Positions 25,776 through 35,047 are shown, counted from the stretch's first letter. The stretch: DNA of 64,000 nucleotides from Streptomyces sennicomposti (GCF_019890635.1 NZ_JAIOAB010000002.1:186001-250000), one strand, 5' to 3'. Translations and numbers: made by a program. The notes: generated by a model from the sequence alone, not told the origin.

Positions 25776-26078
25776 TTACTCCCGGGGCGGGTCCCCCTGC
25801 GCCCGATTGTCCCGGTACCGAACGACTGCGAGGGAGGCGGCGAGTGTGGCGAGCGCGATGGTGAACAGGATGCGGGCGACGGCATCGTCCGCATCCGTCG
25901 CGGTACAGGCGAGGGCGGCGCTGCCTGCAGCGGCCAGGAGCAGGACGACGATGAGGACGATGCCGGAGTGCGAAGCGCGTCTGGGCACGATGGTCCGCCT
26001 TTGGCCAAGGGTGCTCGGGTGGGCTCTGCTGCCGGGAAAGCTGTCGGAATGTCGGTCCCGGGCCACGGGCGCCGTCAT
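25776..26078 (-). CDS. Small two-helix membrane protein
   Basis: 100 residues from ATG 26078, overlapping the MerR stop by four bases (ATGA). A basic N-terminus is followed by two hydrophobic helices (GIVLIVVLLLAAAGSAALA and ILFTIALATLAASLAVV) and a charged tail. No family recognised. It is third in the ferredoxin-MerR-membrane protein operon, so it may be a stress- or metal-induced membrane accessory. Confidence 0.6.
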   Translation of the reverse strand: MTAPVARDRHSDSFPGSRAHPSTLGQRRTIVPRRASHSGIVLIVVLLLAAAGSAALACTATDADDAVARILFTIALATLAASLAVVRYRDNRAQGDPPRE

Positions 26079-26485
26079 GATCGCCAGCTCGGACCGTGCG
26101 CGCGAACGGCATGGGCGGAGGCGTCCGTGTGCAGTACCAGCAGGGCGCTCATCTCCTGCTGGAGCTCTTGAAGCAGCACCATCGCGGCTTCCAGCCTGCC
26201 CAGGTGCCGGCGCAGCACATGCTCGGTCCTGGGACCCGGCGCGCCGTCCCGGACGGACAGGAGTTCGGTGATTTCGGCCAGGCTCAGACCGAGACGCTGC
26301 GCCGACCTGATGAACCGCAGGCGGTCCAGAACGGCCTCGTCGAAGCGGCGGTGGCTGCCTCGTGCTCTGTCGTGCGCGGTGAGTAGGCCCAATCGGTGGT
26401 AGTAGCGCACGGCGCTGGTGCTGAGTTCGGAACGGGCGGCGACTTCGGCGACCGTCAGGAGGTGTGTCACGGCTGGTTCACTCAC
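26075..26485 (-). CDS. MerR-family regulator translationally coupled to ferredoxin
   Basis: 136 residues. The start GTG 26485 overlaps the ferredoxin stop in the sequence GTGAGTGA. The head LTVAEVAARSELSTSAVRYY and the helix LRFIRSAQRLGLSLAEI are clearly MerR type. The effector region has no cysteines, unlike the other MerR proteins here, so it may sense an organic or redox signal, perhaps through a partner protein. SoxR-type Fe-S cysteines are absent. Confidence 0.8.
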   Translation of the reverse strand: MSEPAVTHLLTVAEVAARSELSTSAVRYYHRLGLLTAHDRARGSHRRFDEAVLDRLRFIRSAQRLGLSLAEITELLSVRDGAPGPRTEHVLRRHLGRLEAAMVLLQELQQEMSALLVLHTDASAHAVRAHGPSWRS

Positions 26486-26798
26486 CTTGGGGAGGCAGGT
26501 CCTTGATCCACTGAGGGTCTGCACTGACCTCACCCGTCCGGGAGGCCCCGCCAGGAGAGCCGATGGTCACGAAGAACTCCTCGTTCGCCCTGATGTAGTC
26601 CTTCCACTCCTCGGGCACATCGTCCTGGTAGAAGATGGCCTCGACCGGGCAGACGGGCTCGCACGCCCCGCAGTCGACGCACTCGTCGGGGTGGATGTAC
26701 AGCATCCTCTCGCCCTCGTAGATGCAGTCCACGGGGCATTCCTCGACGCACGCCTTGTCCTTCACGTCGACACAGGGCTGAGTGATGATGTAGGCCAC
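26478..26798 (-). CDS. fdxA: 7Fe (3Fe-4S/4Fe-4S) ferredoxin
   Basis: 106 residues, start ATG 26798. Cluster motifs are CVEECPVDC (CxxxxCxxxC, 3Fe-4S side) and CVDCGACEPVCP (CxxCxxCxxxCP, 4Fe-4S side). Length and the terminal FVTIGSPGG region are typical of actinobacterial FdxA. It is a cytosolic electron carrier. As first gene of an operon with a MerR regulator it is a second, accessory ferredoxin rather than an obvious housekeeping copy. It could supply electrons to the flavin enzyme or a tailoring step of the nearby cluster. Confidence 0.93.
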   Translation of the reverse strand: MAYIITQPCVDVKDKACVEECPVDCIYEGERMLYIHPDECVDCGACEPVCPVEAIFYQDDVPEEWKDYIRANEEFFVTIGSPGGASRTGEVSADPQWIKDLPPQGE

Positions 26799-26991
26799 GG
26801 GATTGTCCTTCGCGGCCGGCGGAGCCGGCCAGATGAGGGGGCGGACGCGGGCATGGATGTCCGCGTCCGCCGGGCGAAACGTCTCATCAGTGCCTGCGCC
26901 AGGCCGCCTGGCGTGACGAGCTGCCGCTGTGCCTGACGCGCAGGGCGCTGCCGCAGGGGACCGCGGCCCCCACGGCGGCGTCAGGCCGCGG

Positions 26992-27741
26992 TCAGCAGCC
27001 GCAGTCGGAGCTCTTGCCGCCGGCCTTGCCCGCGCTGACCGTCGCGCCCACCTTGGCCGGTGCCTGCTCCTTGGCCGGCGCGCCCTCCGGGCGCTTGACG
27101 GCCCGGCCGATGGCCATGGCCTCGATGAACTGCCACGCCCCCGGCATCTTCGTCTCGTTGAGGTCGACCACCTCCAGGGAGGAGGAGGCCAGCGTGTCGA
27201 GCGTGGGCCGGTTGCAGTGGCACTCGTTGCCGAACCAGTACCAGCCGAGCTGCACCAGGTCCTGGCGCCGCGCGATGCGCGGGTCGCGGTTGCGCACGTG
27301 CTCCAGGAACAGGTACTGGCCGCCCGGCTTGAGGACCCGCTCGATCTCGCGCAGGGCTACGTCCGGGTCCGGCACGGTGCACAGGATCATCGCCGCCGCG
27401 ACCGTGTCGAAGTGGTTGTCGGGGAACGGCAGACGCTCCGCGCCGGCCACCGTCAGCTGAATGCGCCGCGGGTTGTCGCGGATCTTCTCCTCGAGCTTGG
27501 CCACCATCGGCGGGTAGGGCTCGGTGAGGATCAGCTCCTCGACGGCGTCCGGGTAGTGCGGCAGGTTCAGGCCGGTCCCGGTGCCGAGCTCGATCGTGCG
27601 CCCGTACGCGGGGGCCAGCATCTCGGCACGCTTCTCCGCCAGACCGTGCTTCTCCACGTGGGACAGGAACTTGTCGTACATCCCCGCGAAGACATACTTG
27701 CCCCACGTTGCGTTGTAGGCCTTCTTCAGAAGGTTAGCCAC
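26992..27741 (-). CDS. METTL7-like SAM-dependent methyltransferase with Cys-rich tail
   Basis: 249 residues. Class I motif I is TIELGTGTGLNLPHYP (about 48-63); then AERLPFPDNHFDTVAAA, ILCTVPDPDVALREIERVLK and PGGQYLFLEHVRNRD. The order, including the later NECHCNRPTLDTLA segment, resembles METTL7/TMT1 proteins, which methylate thiols. The C-terminus is a flexible Lys/Ala tail ending SSDCGC, a likely metal-binding end. A MerR-type promoter at 27998-28028 faces it, like those of the exporter and NRPS, so it is probably part of that regulon. S-methylation of a product or xenobiotic thiol is inferred. Confidence 0.7.
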   Translation of the reverse strand: MANLLKKAYNATWGKYVFAGMYDKFLSHVEKHGLAEKRAEMLAPAYGRTIELGTGTGLNLPHYPDAVEELILTEPYPPMVAKLEEKIRDNPRRIQLTVAGAERLPFPDNHFDTVAAAMILCTVPDPDVALREIERVLKPGGQYLFLEHVRNRDPRIARRQDLVQLGWYWFGNECHCNRPTLDTLASSSLEVVDLNETKMPGAWQFIEAMAIGRAVKRPEGAPAKEQAPAKVGATVSAGKAGGKSSDCGC

Positions 27742-27997
27742 GTCTCTCCCTCAGAGCAGTCACTTTCGCTCCCCCATTCGGGAAGCCCTTAAACCGAGCG
27801 CGTGTCGATGCGTTGCCGTGCGCACTTTCGTGGGTCTAGCCAGTGCCCCGAGAAGCCATGTCCATATGCTGGCCGCCCGTGCAGACCGAGCGTTTCGTGC
27901 ATGTTGCATGAAACGCTCTTCACCCGCGAGCGGGGCAGGGCGGCCGCTGTCCTTTCTGTCTGGAGCTGAGGCCTGGATGGCTGATCTCTCGAACGGT

Positions 27998-28028
27998 AGT
28001 GTGGCCGTTGAAGTCAGCTTCAAGTCAA
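27998..28028 (-). promoter_or_regulatory. MerR-type promoter facing the methyltransferase gene
   Basis: Leftward -35 TTGACT at 28028-28023, 19-base spacer, -10 CACACT at 28003-27998. The spacer contains TGAAGC and TTCAAC half-sites. It is nearly identical to the exporter promoter (35002-35032) and the NRPS promoter (37769-37799). The predicted leader to the methyltransferase start at 27741 is long, about 250 bases, and I see no gene in it. The divergent MerR gene starts at 28044. Confidence 0.65.
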
Positions 28029-28043
28029 CACCGCGGGGGAGTC

Positions 28044-28508
28044 ATGGACGACGCGTTGCTGTCGATAAGCGAGGTTTCACGAAGGGCCGGCATAGCCACT
28101 TCGGCCTTGCGGTACTACGAGCGATGTAGCTTGATCCCCGAGGGCGCGAAGGTCGCCGGCAGGCGGCACTACCCGCCTGCTGTCCTGCACCGACTCTCGG
28201 CGATCAAGATCTGCCAGAAGATCGGGTTCAGCCTCGCGGAGATCTCCGACCTGCTGCAGGGCACCGGGGTCGGGGGCAGCGTGTGGCAGAGCATCGCCAG
28301 AGCCCGCCGCTCCGAGATCAAGCGCGAGATCGCAGACCTGAACGCCCTGCTCCAGCTGATCGACCAGACCCTGGACTGCGACTGCCGGACGCTGTGCGAC
28401 TGCCCGCACATGCGGCCTGACGGGCACTTGGAGGCCGGTGGCCAGGGCGGCAGGCCGGGCGCCTGCTGCGAACTGGATTCCTGGCCTTCCCGGACGCCGG
28501 GGCTGTGA
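28044..28508 (+). CDS. MerR-family regulator with Cys-rich effector end
   Basis: 154 residues from ATG 28044. The MerR head is LSISEVSRRAGIATSALRYY; the dimerisation helix follows. The C-terminal end carries an unusual cysteine cluster, DCDCRTLCDCPHM, plus ACCELD, which suggests multi-thiolate metal or metalloid binding. It is divergent from the methyltransferase promoter and is the best candidate controller of the three matching promoters, because it adjoins one of them. It is followed by a strong terminator. Confidence 0.8.
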   Translation: MDDALLSISEVSRRAGIATSALRYYERCSLIPEGAKVAGRRHYPPAVLHRLSAIKICQKIGFSLAEISDLLQGTGVGGSVWQSIARARRSEIKREIADLNALLQLIDQTLDCDCRTLCDCPHMRPDGHLEAGGQGGRPGACCELDSWPSRTPGL

Positions 28509-28512
28509 CGCC

Positions 28513-28561
28513 GCCTTCGCCGGCCGCGCCCGCACCGGCCGCGGGGCCGGCCGGCGAAGGC
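28513..28561 (+). terminator. Strong stem-loop after the MerR gene
   Basis: Arms GCCTTCGCCGGCCG (28513-28526) and CGGCCGGCGAAGGC (28548-28561) form a perfect 14-bp stem with a 21-base GC-rich loop, starting four bases after the MerR stop codon. There is no T-run, as is common in Streptomyces. Confidence 0.75.
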
Positions 28562-28944
28562 AGTACTTCCGGCCATGATCCGCAGGATGCCCCCTTTCCC
28601 GGATCATGCCTGCACGGAGGAATTTTTGCCCCTCCTTTAGGGTAACCGGAATGCCGTGTTCTTTTGCGCCCGTGCACGGAGGGCCGCATATTGTTTTCGG
28701 CCATCGTCTTCCGGCCACGGGTTATATGGTTGCGCAGTCGGTCGCCGTGGTCTAACTTCTGCACCGTCGAGCGCTGCCACCGTGAGTCATTCACGGATTG
28801 CCGGAGTCGCCGTTTTATCGGCCGACTCGAACCACTCATTGCCATTTCCGGGCTGAGTGAGTGCGCCGCTTTCTTCCGTGCCTGTTCCAGAAACATCGCC
28901 GCCCAACAGCTGACGGCCTGAGGCCGTCCATCTCGGCCGGAGCA

Positions 28945-30411
28945 ATGAAATTGATCGAAGACAGTCCTGAGACAGTGCTGCCCAAACGATCGGACGGGCC
29001 TGGTGCGGGCACGGAGACACAGATGTTCCCGGGCCGCAGCCACCTGCCCGTCACCTCCTCGTGGATGACCGCAGTCCTGGTCGCCACGGGCGGCTCGCTC
29101 ATGGTCGTGGTGTCCCTCGGCGCCATGGCCGCAGAACTCGGCAACATGTCGATCTGGGTGTGGATCGCCACCGCCGCGGTGGGAGGCGCACAGTGTCTGC
29201 TGGTCGCCGAACTCGCGGCCCGCTTCCCCGCACGGGCGGGCGGCACCGCGCAGTTCGCCTACCGCGTCCGCGCACAGGGCTCCCCGACGATGGGAGCCCT
29301 GTCGGCCTGGTGCTACTGGTTCGCCTGGACACCGGGCATCGCGGTCAACCTCGTCCTCGTGGGGACTTTCCTCAGTGATCAGTGGCTGCCGGGCGTCTCG
29401 CCCATCGTGCTGGCACTCGCGATCGCCGCGGTCCTCTACTTCGTCACCGCGCTGGGGCTGAAGCTGTCCACCCTGATCAATGCGGTGCTGGCCGTCGTCG
29501 CGGTCGCCGTCGTCCTGGTCATCGTCCTGAGCCCCGTCGCCCGCCCCCACGCCGCCGACTTCTCGCAGGTGTTCCCCTCGGTCCTGCCCGACGACGCCGG
29601 AGCCCACGGTCTGGGAGCACAGCTGGCACTCATCGCGAAGTGGGGCTTCGTCGCCAGCTGGTCCGCCTACTCCGCAGAGATGGCCTCCACCGTGTGCGCG
29701 GAGATCAGGCAGCCCGAACGCACCATGAAGCGGGTCATGTCGACCTCCGCCGTCATCTGCTTCGCCGCCTTCGCCGCCGTGCCCATCGCGATGTTCGCGC
29801 TTTCGGGCGTCAAGGGAATCCAGGAGGACCCCTTCGACGTCTTCGCCCACGCCGGCCACGTGCTCCTGGGCCCCACCGGCGAAGTCTTCGTCCAGCTGGG
29901 ACTGATGGCCGTCCTCATCCTCGGGGCCGAGACCTTCATCATCGGATCGTCCAGGACCATCTACCAGATGGCACAGGACGGCCACCTCCCCGCCTACTTC
30001 GGGAAGATCAACAAGCGCGGGGCGCCGGTCGGCTCCATCGCCTGGGACGCGGTGGTCATCGGGCTGCTCCTGATCGTCTTCGGCACCAACGTGGTGGACG
30101 TGGTGGCCGCCGCGAACTTCGGCTACATGTCCGTGTTCGTCCTCCTGCCCATCGCCTACCTCGTCCTGCGCAAACACCCGGCCGGCCGGGCCGGCAGCTT
30201 CCGGTTGGGCAGATACGCCCGCCCCCTGGCCGTATTCCTCTGCGCGGTGAACGCGGTGCTGCTGGTCTTCGGCGGAGTGCAGTGGGGCGGCTCCGTCATC
30301 CTCATCGGCCTGTGCGTCAGTCTCGTGATCCTGCCGATCTCCTTCTTCACCCGCCGGCACCGCGCCAAGACGGCACCCGCGCCGGCACCGGAGGCCGAGC
30401 TTGTCCCCTGA
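28945..30411 (+). CDS. APC-superfamily amino-acid permease
   Basis: 488 residues from ATG 28945 with about 12 transmembrane helices. The early GGSLMVVVSLGAMAAELG and FPARAGGTAQFAYR segments correspond to TM1 and the loop after TM2 of amino-acid/polyamine antiporters. Substrate cannot be read from sequence. It starts the permease-MerB-like-SAH hydrolase run (the next gene begins at or just before its stop), so it may import a sulfur amino acid such as cysteine or methionine for the NRPS and SAM cycle, or export a product. Confidence 0.8.
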   Translation: MKLIEDSPETVLPKRSDGPGAGTETQMFPGRSHLPVTSSWMTAVLVATGGSLMVVVSLGAMAAELGNMSIWVWIATAAVGGAQCLLVAELAARFPARAGGTAQFAYRVRAQGSPTMGALSAWCYWFAWTPGIAVNLVLVGTFLSDQWLPGVSPIVLALAIAAVLYFVTALGLKLSTLINAVLAVVAVAVVLVIVLSPVARPHAADFSQVFPSVLPDDAGAHGLGAQLALIAKWGFVASWSAYSAEMASTVCAEIRQPERTMKRVMSTSAVICFAAFAAVPIAMFALSGVKGIQEDPFDVFAHAGHVLLGPTGEVFVQLGLMAVLILGAETFIIGSSRTIYQMAQDGHLPAYFGKINKRGAPVGSIAWDAVVIGLLLIVFGTNVVDVVAAANFGYMSVFVLLPIAYLVLRKHPAGRAGSFRLGRYARPLAVFLCAVNAVLLVFGGVQWGGSVILIGLCVSLVILPISFFTRRHRAKTAPAPAPEAELVP

Positions 30412-30561
30412 CGCCCCGGCGCACAGCTCCGGGGAGACTGCCGTGCCCGGCCGCGCCCTGTCCTTCAGCGCCTTCCTCCCCGACGGCATCGATGCCGTCG
30501 CCCGGGGAGGAATCGCCGGCAGCCAGGCGCGTCTGACCCCGGCCCTGCGCGCCGTCCACCA

Positions 30562-31131
30562 GTGCCTGCTGCGCCAGCCTCGACCAGGGGCAGGGGCCCG
30601 CCACCGCATCCGTCGCAGACCTCGCCCGACGGCACGGCCTTCCCCCCCGACGCGGCCCTCGAGGCCCTCGCCGCCGCGGATCTCGTCCACCTCAACACCG
30701 CCGGGGACCAGGTAGAGATCGCATACCCGCTGTCGGCTGCGCCCTCCCCGCACCGGGTCGACATCCACAACGGGCCCTCACTGGCCGCCATGTGCGCGAT
30801 CGACGCCCTGGGCGTCCCCCTCATGGCAGGCACCGCCGCCACGATCGTCTCCCACGCTCCCGACACCGGCCAGCAGATCCGGGTGAGCCGTCGGCGGGAC
30901 GGACATCGGCACTGGGAGCCGGCCGCCACCGTGGTCGTCCTGGCCACCGCCACCTGCACCGGACGGATCGCCTACGCCTGCCGGCACACCGCGTTCCACG
31001 CTGCGCACGAGCAAGCGCACCGGCACCTGAGAGACAGCGCGCTGCAGCAGGGCCAGATCCTGACCCAGCAGCAGGCCCTCGCCATCGCCGAGACGGAGTT
31101 CGGCCTCCTTCTGACAGAGGACAGCCGCTGA
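30562..31131 (+). CDS. Organomercurial-lyase (MerB)-like protein, N-terminal part frame-disrupted
   Basis: The 190-residue frame ends with a MerB-type catalytic domain: [20 protein letters not shown] contains C-x-x-D equivalent to Cys96/Asp99 of MerB, and [10 protein letters not shown] supplies the third position (Cys159). MerB cleaves carbon-mercury bonds by protonolysis. The expected winged-helix N-terminal domain is spread over other frames from about 30401 ([15 protein letters not shown], then [20 protein letters not shown]). The changes of frame are near 30577-30581 and at the C7 run 30642-30648. Either the gene is split or the sequence has small errors. It sits between the permease and SAH hydrolase. 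The substrate may be mercury or another organometal(loid). Confidence 0.65.
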   Translation: MPAAPASTRGRGPPPHPSQTSPDGTAFPPDAALEALAAADLVHLNTAGDQVEIAYPLSAAPSPHRVDIHNGPSLAAMCAIDALGVPLMAGTAATIVSHAPDTGQQIRVSRRRDGHRHWEPAATVVVLATATCTGRIAYACRHTAFHAAHEQAHRHLRDSALQQGQILTQQQALAIAETEFGLLLTEDSR

Positions 31132-31276
31132 TCCCCGAAGGACAAAACACGACCCCGCCGCCCCTTTGAAGTCCGCCGCGGCCCTGCGGCCCTGGCACAA
31201 GACAGCTACCGGCCCCGACTGCCCGCCCTGCGCGCCGCAAGCGGCTGCCGGCCTCGACGAACACGGGAGATTCATC

Positions 31277-32767
31277 GTGTCGACCCTGTCCACCACACCC
31301 GACCTGGACGCCTCGTACGCGCAGTCCCTCAACGGCATCGACTTCGCGGTCGCCGACCTTGCACTGGCCGAGTTCGGCCGCAAGGAGATCCGGCTGGCCG
31401 AGTACGAGATGCCGGGCCTGATGGCCCTGCGCGCCGAGTACGCCGACACCCAGCCCCTGCGGGGAGCCCGCATCTCGGGCTCCCTGCACATGACCGTCCA
31501 GACGGCCGTCCTCATCGAAACCCTGGTCACCCTGGGCGCGCAGGTGCGCTGGGCCTCCTGCAACATCTTCTCCACCCAGGACCACGCCGCGGCGGCCGTC
31601 GTCGTCGGACCCGAGGGCACTCCCGAAATACCGGGCGGTGTACCGGTGTTCGCCTGGAAGGGAGAATCCCTGCAGGAGTACTGGTGGTGCACCGAGAAGA
31701 TGCTGACCTGGCCCGACGGACAGGGCGCGAACCTGATTCTCGACGACGGCGGTGACGCGACCATGCTGATCCACAAGGGCGCCGTGTACGAGCGCCTCGG
31801 ACGCGTCCCCGAGGCACAGGAGACGGACTCCGAGGAGTGGACCGTCGTCCTGAATCTGCTCCAGGCCTCCTTGAACGCTGTCCCCGGCAAGTGGACCGCG
31901 ATCGCGTCACGGATCTTGGGGGTCACGGAAGAGACCACCACGGGCGTCATGAGGCTGGACCGTATGGCGGCCGAGGGCGAGCTGCTCTGGCCGGCCATCA
32001 ACGTCAACGACTCCGTCACCAAGTCCAAGTTCGACAACAAGTACGGCATCCGGCACTCCCTCATCGACGGCATCAACCGCGGTACCGATGTCCTGATCGG
32101 CGGCAAGGTCGCCGTCGTGTGCGGATACGGCGACGTCGGGAAGGGAGCTGCGGAGTCGCTGTCCGGCCAGGGCGCCCGCGTGGTGGTGACCGAGATCGAT
32201 CCCATCTGCGCCCTGCAGGCCGTGATGGACGGCTACCAGGTCGCCCGGCTGGAGTCCGTGCTGCCGGCCGCCGACATCGTGATCACGACTACGGGCAACA
32301 AGAACGTCGTCATGGCCGAGGACATGGCGCACATGAAGCACCAGGCGATCCTCGGTAACATCGGGCACTTCGACAACGAGCTGGACATGGCGGGCCTGGC
32401 GAAGTACGACGGCATCCGCAAGATCAACATCAAGCCCCAGGTCGACGAGTGGGTCTTCCCGGACGGGCACTCGGTCATCGTGCTGTCCGAGGGGCGCCTG
32501 CTCAATCTCGGCAACGCCACCGGCCACCCGAGCTTCGTCATGTCCAACAGCTTCTCCAACCAGGTGATCGCTCAGATCGAGCTGTTCACCAGGCACGCCG
32601 AGTACGGACGAGGCGTCCACCGGCTCGCCAGGCATCTCGACGAGAAGGTCGCGGCGATCCACCTCGAGGCACTGGGCGGTGAACTCACCACGCTCACGAA
32701 GGAACAGGCCGACTACATCGGCGTCGAGATCGACGGACCGTTCAAGTCCGAGCTCTACCGGTACTGA
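31277..32767 (+). CDS. ahcY: S-adenosylhomocysteine hydrolase
   Basis: 496 residues from GTG 31277, with GGGAG upstream. Family signatures are [19 protein letters not shown], the NAD-binding [11 protein letters not shown] and [19 protein letters not shown], ending in the conserved FKSELYRY. It converts SAH to adenosine and homocysteine, relieving product inhibition of methyltransferases. The presence of this gene and metK inside the same island implies a heavy SAM demand from the embedded NRPS methyltransferase and the METTL7-like enzyme. Complete and probably functional. Confidence 0.95.
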   Translation: MSTLSTTPDLDASYAQSLNGIDFAVADLALAEFGRKEIRLAEYEMPGLMALRAEYADTQPLRGARISGSLHMTVQTAVLIETLVTLGAQVRWASCNIFSTQDHAAAAVVVGPEGTPEIPGGVPVFAWKGESLQEYWWCTEKMLTWPDGQGANLILDDGGDATMLIHKGAVYERLGRVPEAQETDSEEWTVVLNLLQASLNAVPGKWTAIASRILGVTEETTTGVMRLDRMAAEGELLWPAINVNDSVTKSKFDNKYGIRHSLIDGINRGTDVLIGGKVAVVCGYGDVGKGAAESLSGQGARVVVTEIDPICALQAVMDGYQVARLESVLPAADIVITTTGNKNVVMAEDMAHMKHQAILGNIGHFDNELDMAGLAKYDGIRKINIKPQVDEWVFPDGHSVIVLSEGRLLNLGNATGHPSFVMSNSFSNQVIAQIELFTRHAEYGRGVHRLARHLDEKVAAIHLEALGGELTTLTKEQADYIGVEIDGPFKSELYRY

Positions 32768-32879
32768 CAGACAGACCGTCAGGCCGCTGGGCCGGCTGCG
32801 GGGGTTCGACGCTCCCCGCAGCTGGCCCGTCCGCGTTGACACACACCAACTCGAGGGGGAGAACGTAGACTTGAAGACC

Positions 32880-33311
32880 ATGGACTCGACGACGCGCGCT
32901 CAACAGGGCCTGTCTGTCGCGGCGTTGGCCCGGATAGCCGGGACCACCACGGACACCATCCGCTACTACGAGCGGCTGGGACTCCTGCCCAAGGCTCCCC
33001 GCAACGGAGCCGGCTACCGGCGCTACGGAACCGACGCGATCGACCGCATGAAGTTCATCCAGGGCACCCAGCGGCTCGGCCTGAGGCTGAGCGACATCGC
33101 TGACCTGCTCAGCATCCGCGACACCGGGGCCTGTCCCTGCGGAGATGCCGCCGTGGTGCTGCGCAAACGGATGGACGAGGTCCACACCGAGGTCGAACGA
33201 CTCTCCGCGCTCTACGGAGAGCTGGCGAAGATGGTGGAGCAGCTGCCCAGCCAGCAGTGCCCGGATCCGGCTCCCGGCGTGTGGAAGCCGCAGCCGGCCG
33301 AGTCGGCCTGA
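32880..33311 (+). CDS. MerR-family metal-type regulator
   Basis: 143 residues from ATG 32880. The head LSVAALARIAGTTTDTIRYY and helix MKFIQGTQRLGLRLSDIADL are canonical. Cysteines at 85, 87 (ACPCGD) and 127 (QQCPDP) correspond in spacing to the metal-binding loop region of MerR/ZntR-like sensors. It follows ahcY by 112 bases and is convergent with the exporter gene, separated by a bidirectional terminator. Candidate regulator for the exporter or the ATPase promoter. Confidence 0.85.
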   Translation: MDSTTRAQQGLSVAALARIAGTTTDTIRYYERLGLLPKAPRNGAGYRRYGTDAIDRMKFIQGTQRLGLRLSDIADLLSIRDTGACPCGDAAVVLRKRMDEVHTEVERLSALYGELAKMVEQLPSQQCPDPAPGVWKPQPAESA

Positions 33312-33357
33312 GGCGTGGTGGCGGCCGGCCCGTCATGCCGCCGTCCGCCACCACGCC
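33312..33357. terminator. Bidirectional terminator between merR and exporter
   Basis: Arms GGCGTGGTGGC (33312-33322) and GCCACCACGCC (33347-33357) form a perfect 11-bp stem, with further GGCGGC/GCCGCC pairing inside. It starts immediately after the MerR stop and lies between two convergent genes. Confidence 0.7.
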
Positions 33358-33383
33358 GCTCACTGCGGGGCCGCAGCGTGTGG

Positions 33384-34967
33384 TCAGGAGTTTCCTCCCA
33401 CCGCGCTCTCGTGCAGATCGCTGCGCCGGATGAGGGTGAAGACCAAAACCGCGCCCACCGCGGCGACCAGTGCGCAGAGGCGGACCACTTCGGTGAGGCT
33501 GTCCACGTAGGCGGTTCGGGCCGCCGCGTTCGCGGCGTCCAGCATGGACGGCGGCACCAGTCCGCTCAGGTCGTTCGCTGTTCCGGTGGCGACTTCGTGG
33601 GCCACGGAATCGGCCCGGTCGCCCAGCTGCCGGCCGACGTCGGAGCCGGTGAACGCCGAGACGACGCACCGCTGGAACAGGGCGCCGAAGCCCGAGACGC
33701 CCAGGGCGACCCCGGCCTGCTGGAACGTCTGGCCCACGCCGGAGGCCATGCCGGCTCGGGCGGGGCCGACGATGCCGACGGTGACCGCCGCGCGCGGCGG
33801 ATTGAACATTCCCATCCCCGTCCCGGTCACGATCAGGCTCGGGAGCAGAGCGGTCCAGTCGCTGGAGGGATGCACGAGGGTGACCAGCCCCAGCCCGACG
33901 GCGATCAGCGCGATGGCCGTGCCCAAAAGGAGGCCGGGCGAGACGGCGGCGCCCAGCCGGCCGGTCAGCAGGGCCACGACGAACAGGGTGAGGGTCAGGG
34001 GCAGGAAGCGCACTCCGGTCTGCCATGCCGAATAGCCCAGGGCGTTTTGCATGTAGGAGATGAGCAGGAAGACAGAGGCCAGGCTGGCCGCGTTGTTGAG
34101 GAAGGTGCCCCAGGCGACGCCGTTGAACGAACGGATCCGAAACAGTGAGAGATCCAGCATGGCCGCCCGGCCCTTGCCCTGCTGGACGGCGGCGAAGACG
34201 GCCAGCAGGACGGCGCCGATCCCGAACGCGAACAGGATCGGCGGGCAGTCCCACCCCATCGAGTTGCCTGCCATGAGCCCGAACAGCAGCAGGGCCAGCG
34301 CCAGCCCGAAGGTCGTCATGCCGGCCCAGTCGATGCCTCGGGAGTCGGGGTCGCGGAACTCGCGCAGCTTGCGCACCGTGGGCAGCAGCGCGAGCAGGCC
34401 GATCGGAACGTTGACCAGGAAGATCCACCGCCAGCTCAGCGCCGTGGTCAGCGAGCCGCCGATCAGCGGCCCGAACGCGAACGCCAGGCCGCCGACACCG
34501 CCCCACACGCCGAACGCGGTCCCGCGGGCGCGGGCCCCGCGGAACTCCTGCCCGATGAGCGCGAGTCCGACGGAGAACAGCATGGCGGCGCCCACCCCCT
34601 GGACACCGCGGGCGAGGTTGAGCATCCAGGGGTTCACGGCGAGACCGGCGGTCAGGGAGGCGAAGGTGAAGACCACCAGCCCCAGCGTGAAGATCTTCTT
34701 GCGTCCGATCTGGTCCGCGAGTGAACCGCTGGACAGCAGGAACGCGGCCATGGACAGGGTGTATGCGGCGATCACCCACTGCTGTTCGGCGAAACTCGCG
34801 TGCAAAGCCTCGCGCAGGCTGGGCAGTCCGACGTTGACGACGGTCACGTCGAGCAACAGCATGAACGTGGTGACGCACACGACGGCCAAGGTCCACCCGC
34901 GGACATGTGAGGAACTGCCGTCCCCGTGACGCGTCACGTCCCCTTGACGGGCCGTATCAGATGACAT
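33384..34967 (-). CDS. DHA2-type (EmrB/QacA) MFS exporter
   Basis: 527 residues from ATG 34967, with GGAGAG ribosome site. About 14 transmembrane helices. Motif A-like region GSLADQIGRKKIF and the DHA2 motif LLDVTVVNVGLPSLREAL are present, and GVQGVGAAMLFS follows. It is a proton-driven exporter of the inner membrane, the likely exit route for the NRPS product or a resistance pump. Its promoter (35002-35032) is almost the same as that of the NRPS gene, tying export to synthesis. Confidence 0.9.
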   Translation of the reverse strand: MSSDTARQGDVTRHGDGSSSHVRGWTLAVVCVTTFMLLLDVTVVNVGLPSLREALHASFAEQQWVIAAYTLSMAAFLLSSGSLADQIGRKKIFTLGLVVFTFASLTAGLAVNPWMLNLARGVQGVGAAMLFSVGLALIGQEFRGARARGTAFGVWGGVGGLAFAFGPLIGGSLTTALSWRWIFLVNVPIGLLALLPTVRKLREFRDPDSRGIDWAGMTTFGLALALLLFGLMAGNSMGWDCPPILFAFGIGAVLLAVFAAVQQGKGRAAMLDLSLFRIRSFNGVAWGTFLNNAASLASVFLLISYMQNALGYSAWQTGVRFLPLTLTLFVVALLTGRLGAAVSPGLLLGTAIALIAVGLGLVTLVHPSSDWTALLPSLIVTGTGMGMFNPPRAAVTVGIVGPARAGMASGVGQTFQQAGVALGVSGFGALFQRCVVSAFTGSDVGRQLGDRADSVAHEVATGTANDLSGLVPPSMLDAANAAARTAYVDSLTEVVRLCALVAAVGAVLVFTLIRRSDLHESAVGGNS

Positions 34968-35001
34968 ATCGGTCTCTCCTCGTCGGGCATGCGTCCACGG
35001 G

Positions 35002-35032
35002 AGTGTCGTCGTTGAACCTCGCTTCAAGTCAA
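35002..35032 (-). promoter_or_regulatory. MerR-type promoter of the MFS exporter
   Basis: Leftward -35 TTGACT (35032-35027), 19-base spacer, -10 GACACT (35007-35002). The spacer carries the dyad TTGAA-N6-TTCAA. The gene start at 34967 leaves a leader of roughly 28 bases, which is ideal. The half-sites TGAAGC and TTCAAC recur in the promoters facing the methyltransferase and the NRPS. Confidence 0.75.
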
Positions 35033-35047
35033 CGCCGTGGACCACGT

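Noticed and set aside
27760-28023. Minus-strand frame in the long leader of the methyltransferase
   Set aside because: It crosses the predicted promoter, and no family or good start is visible.
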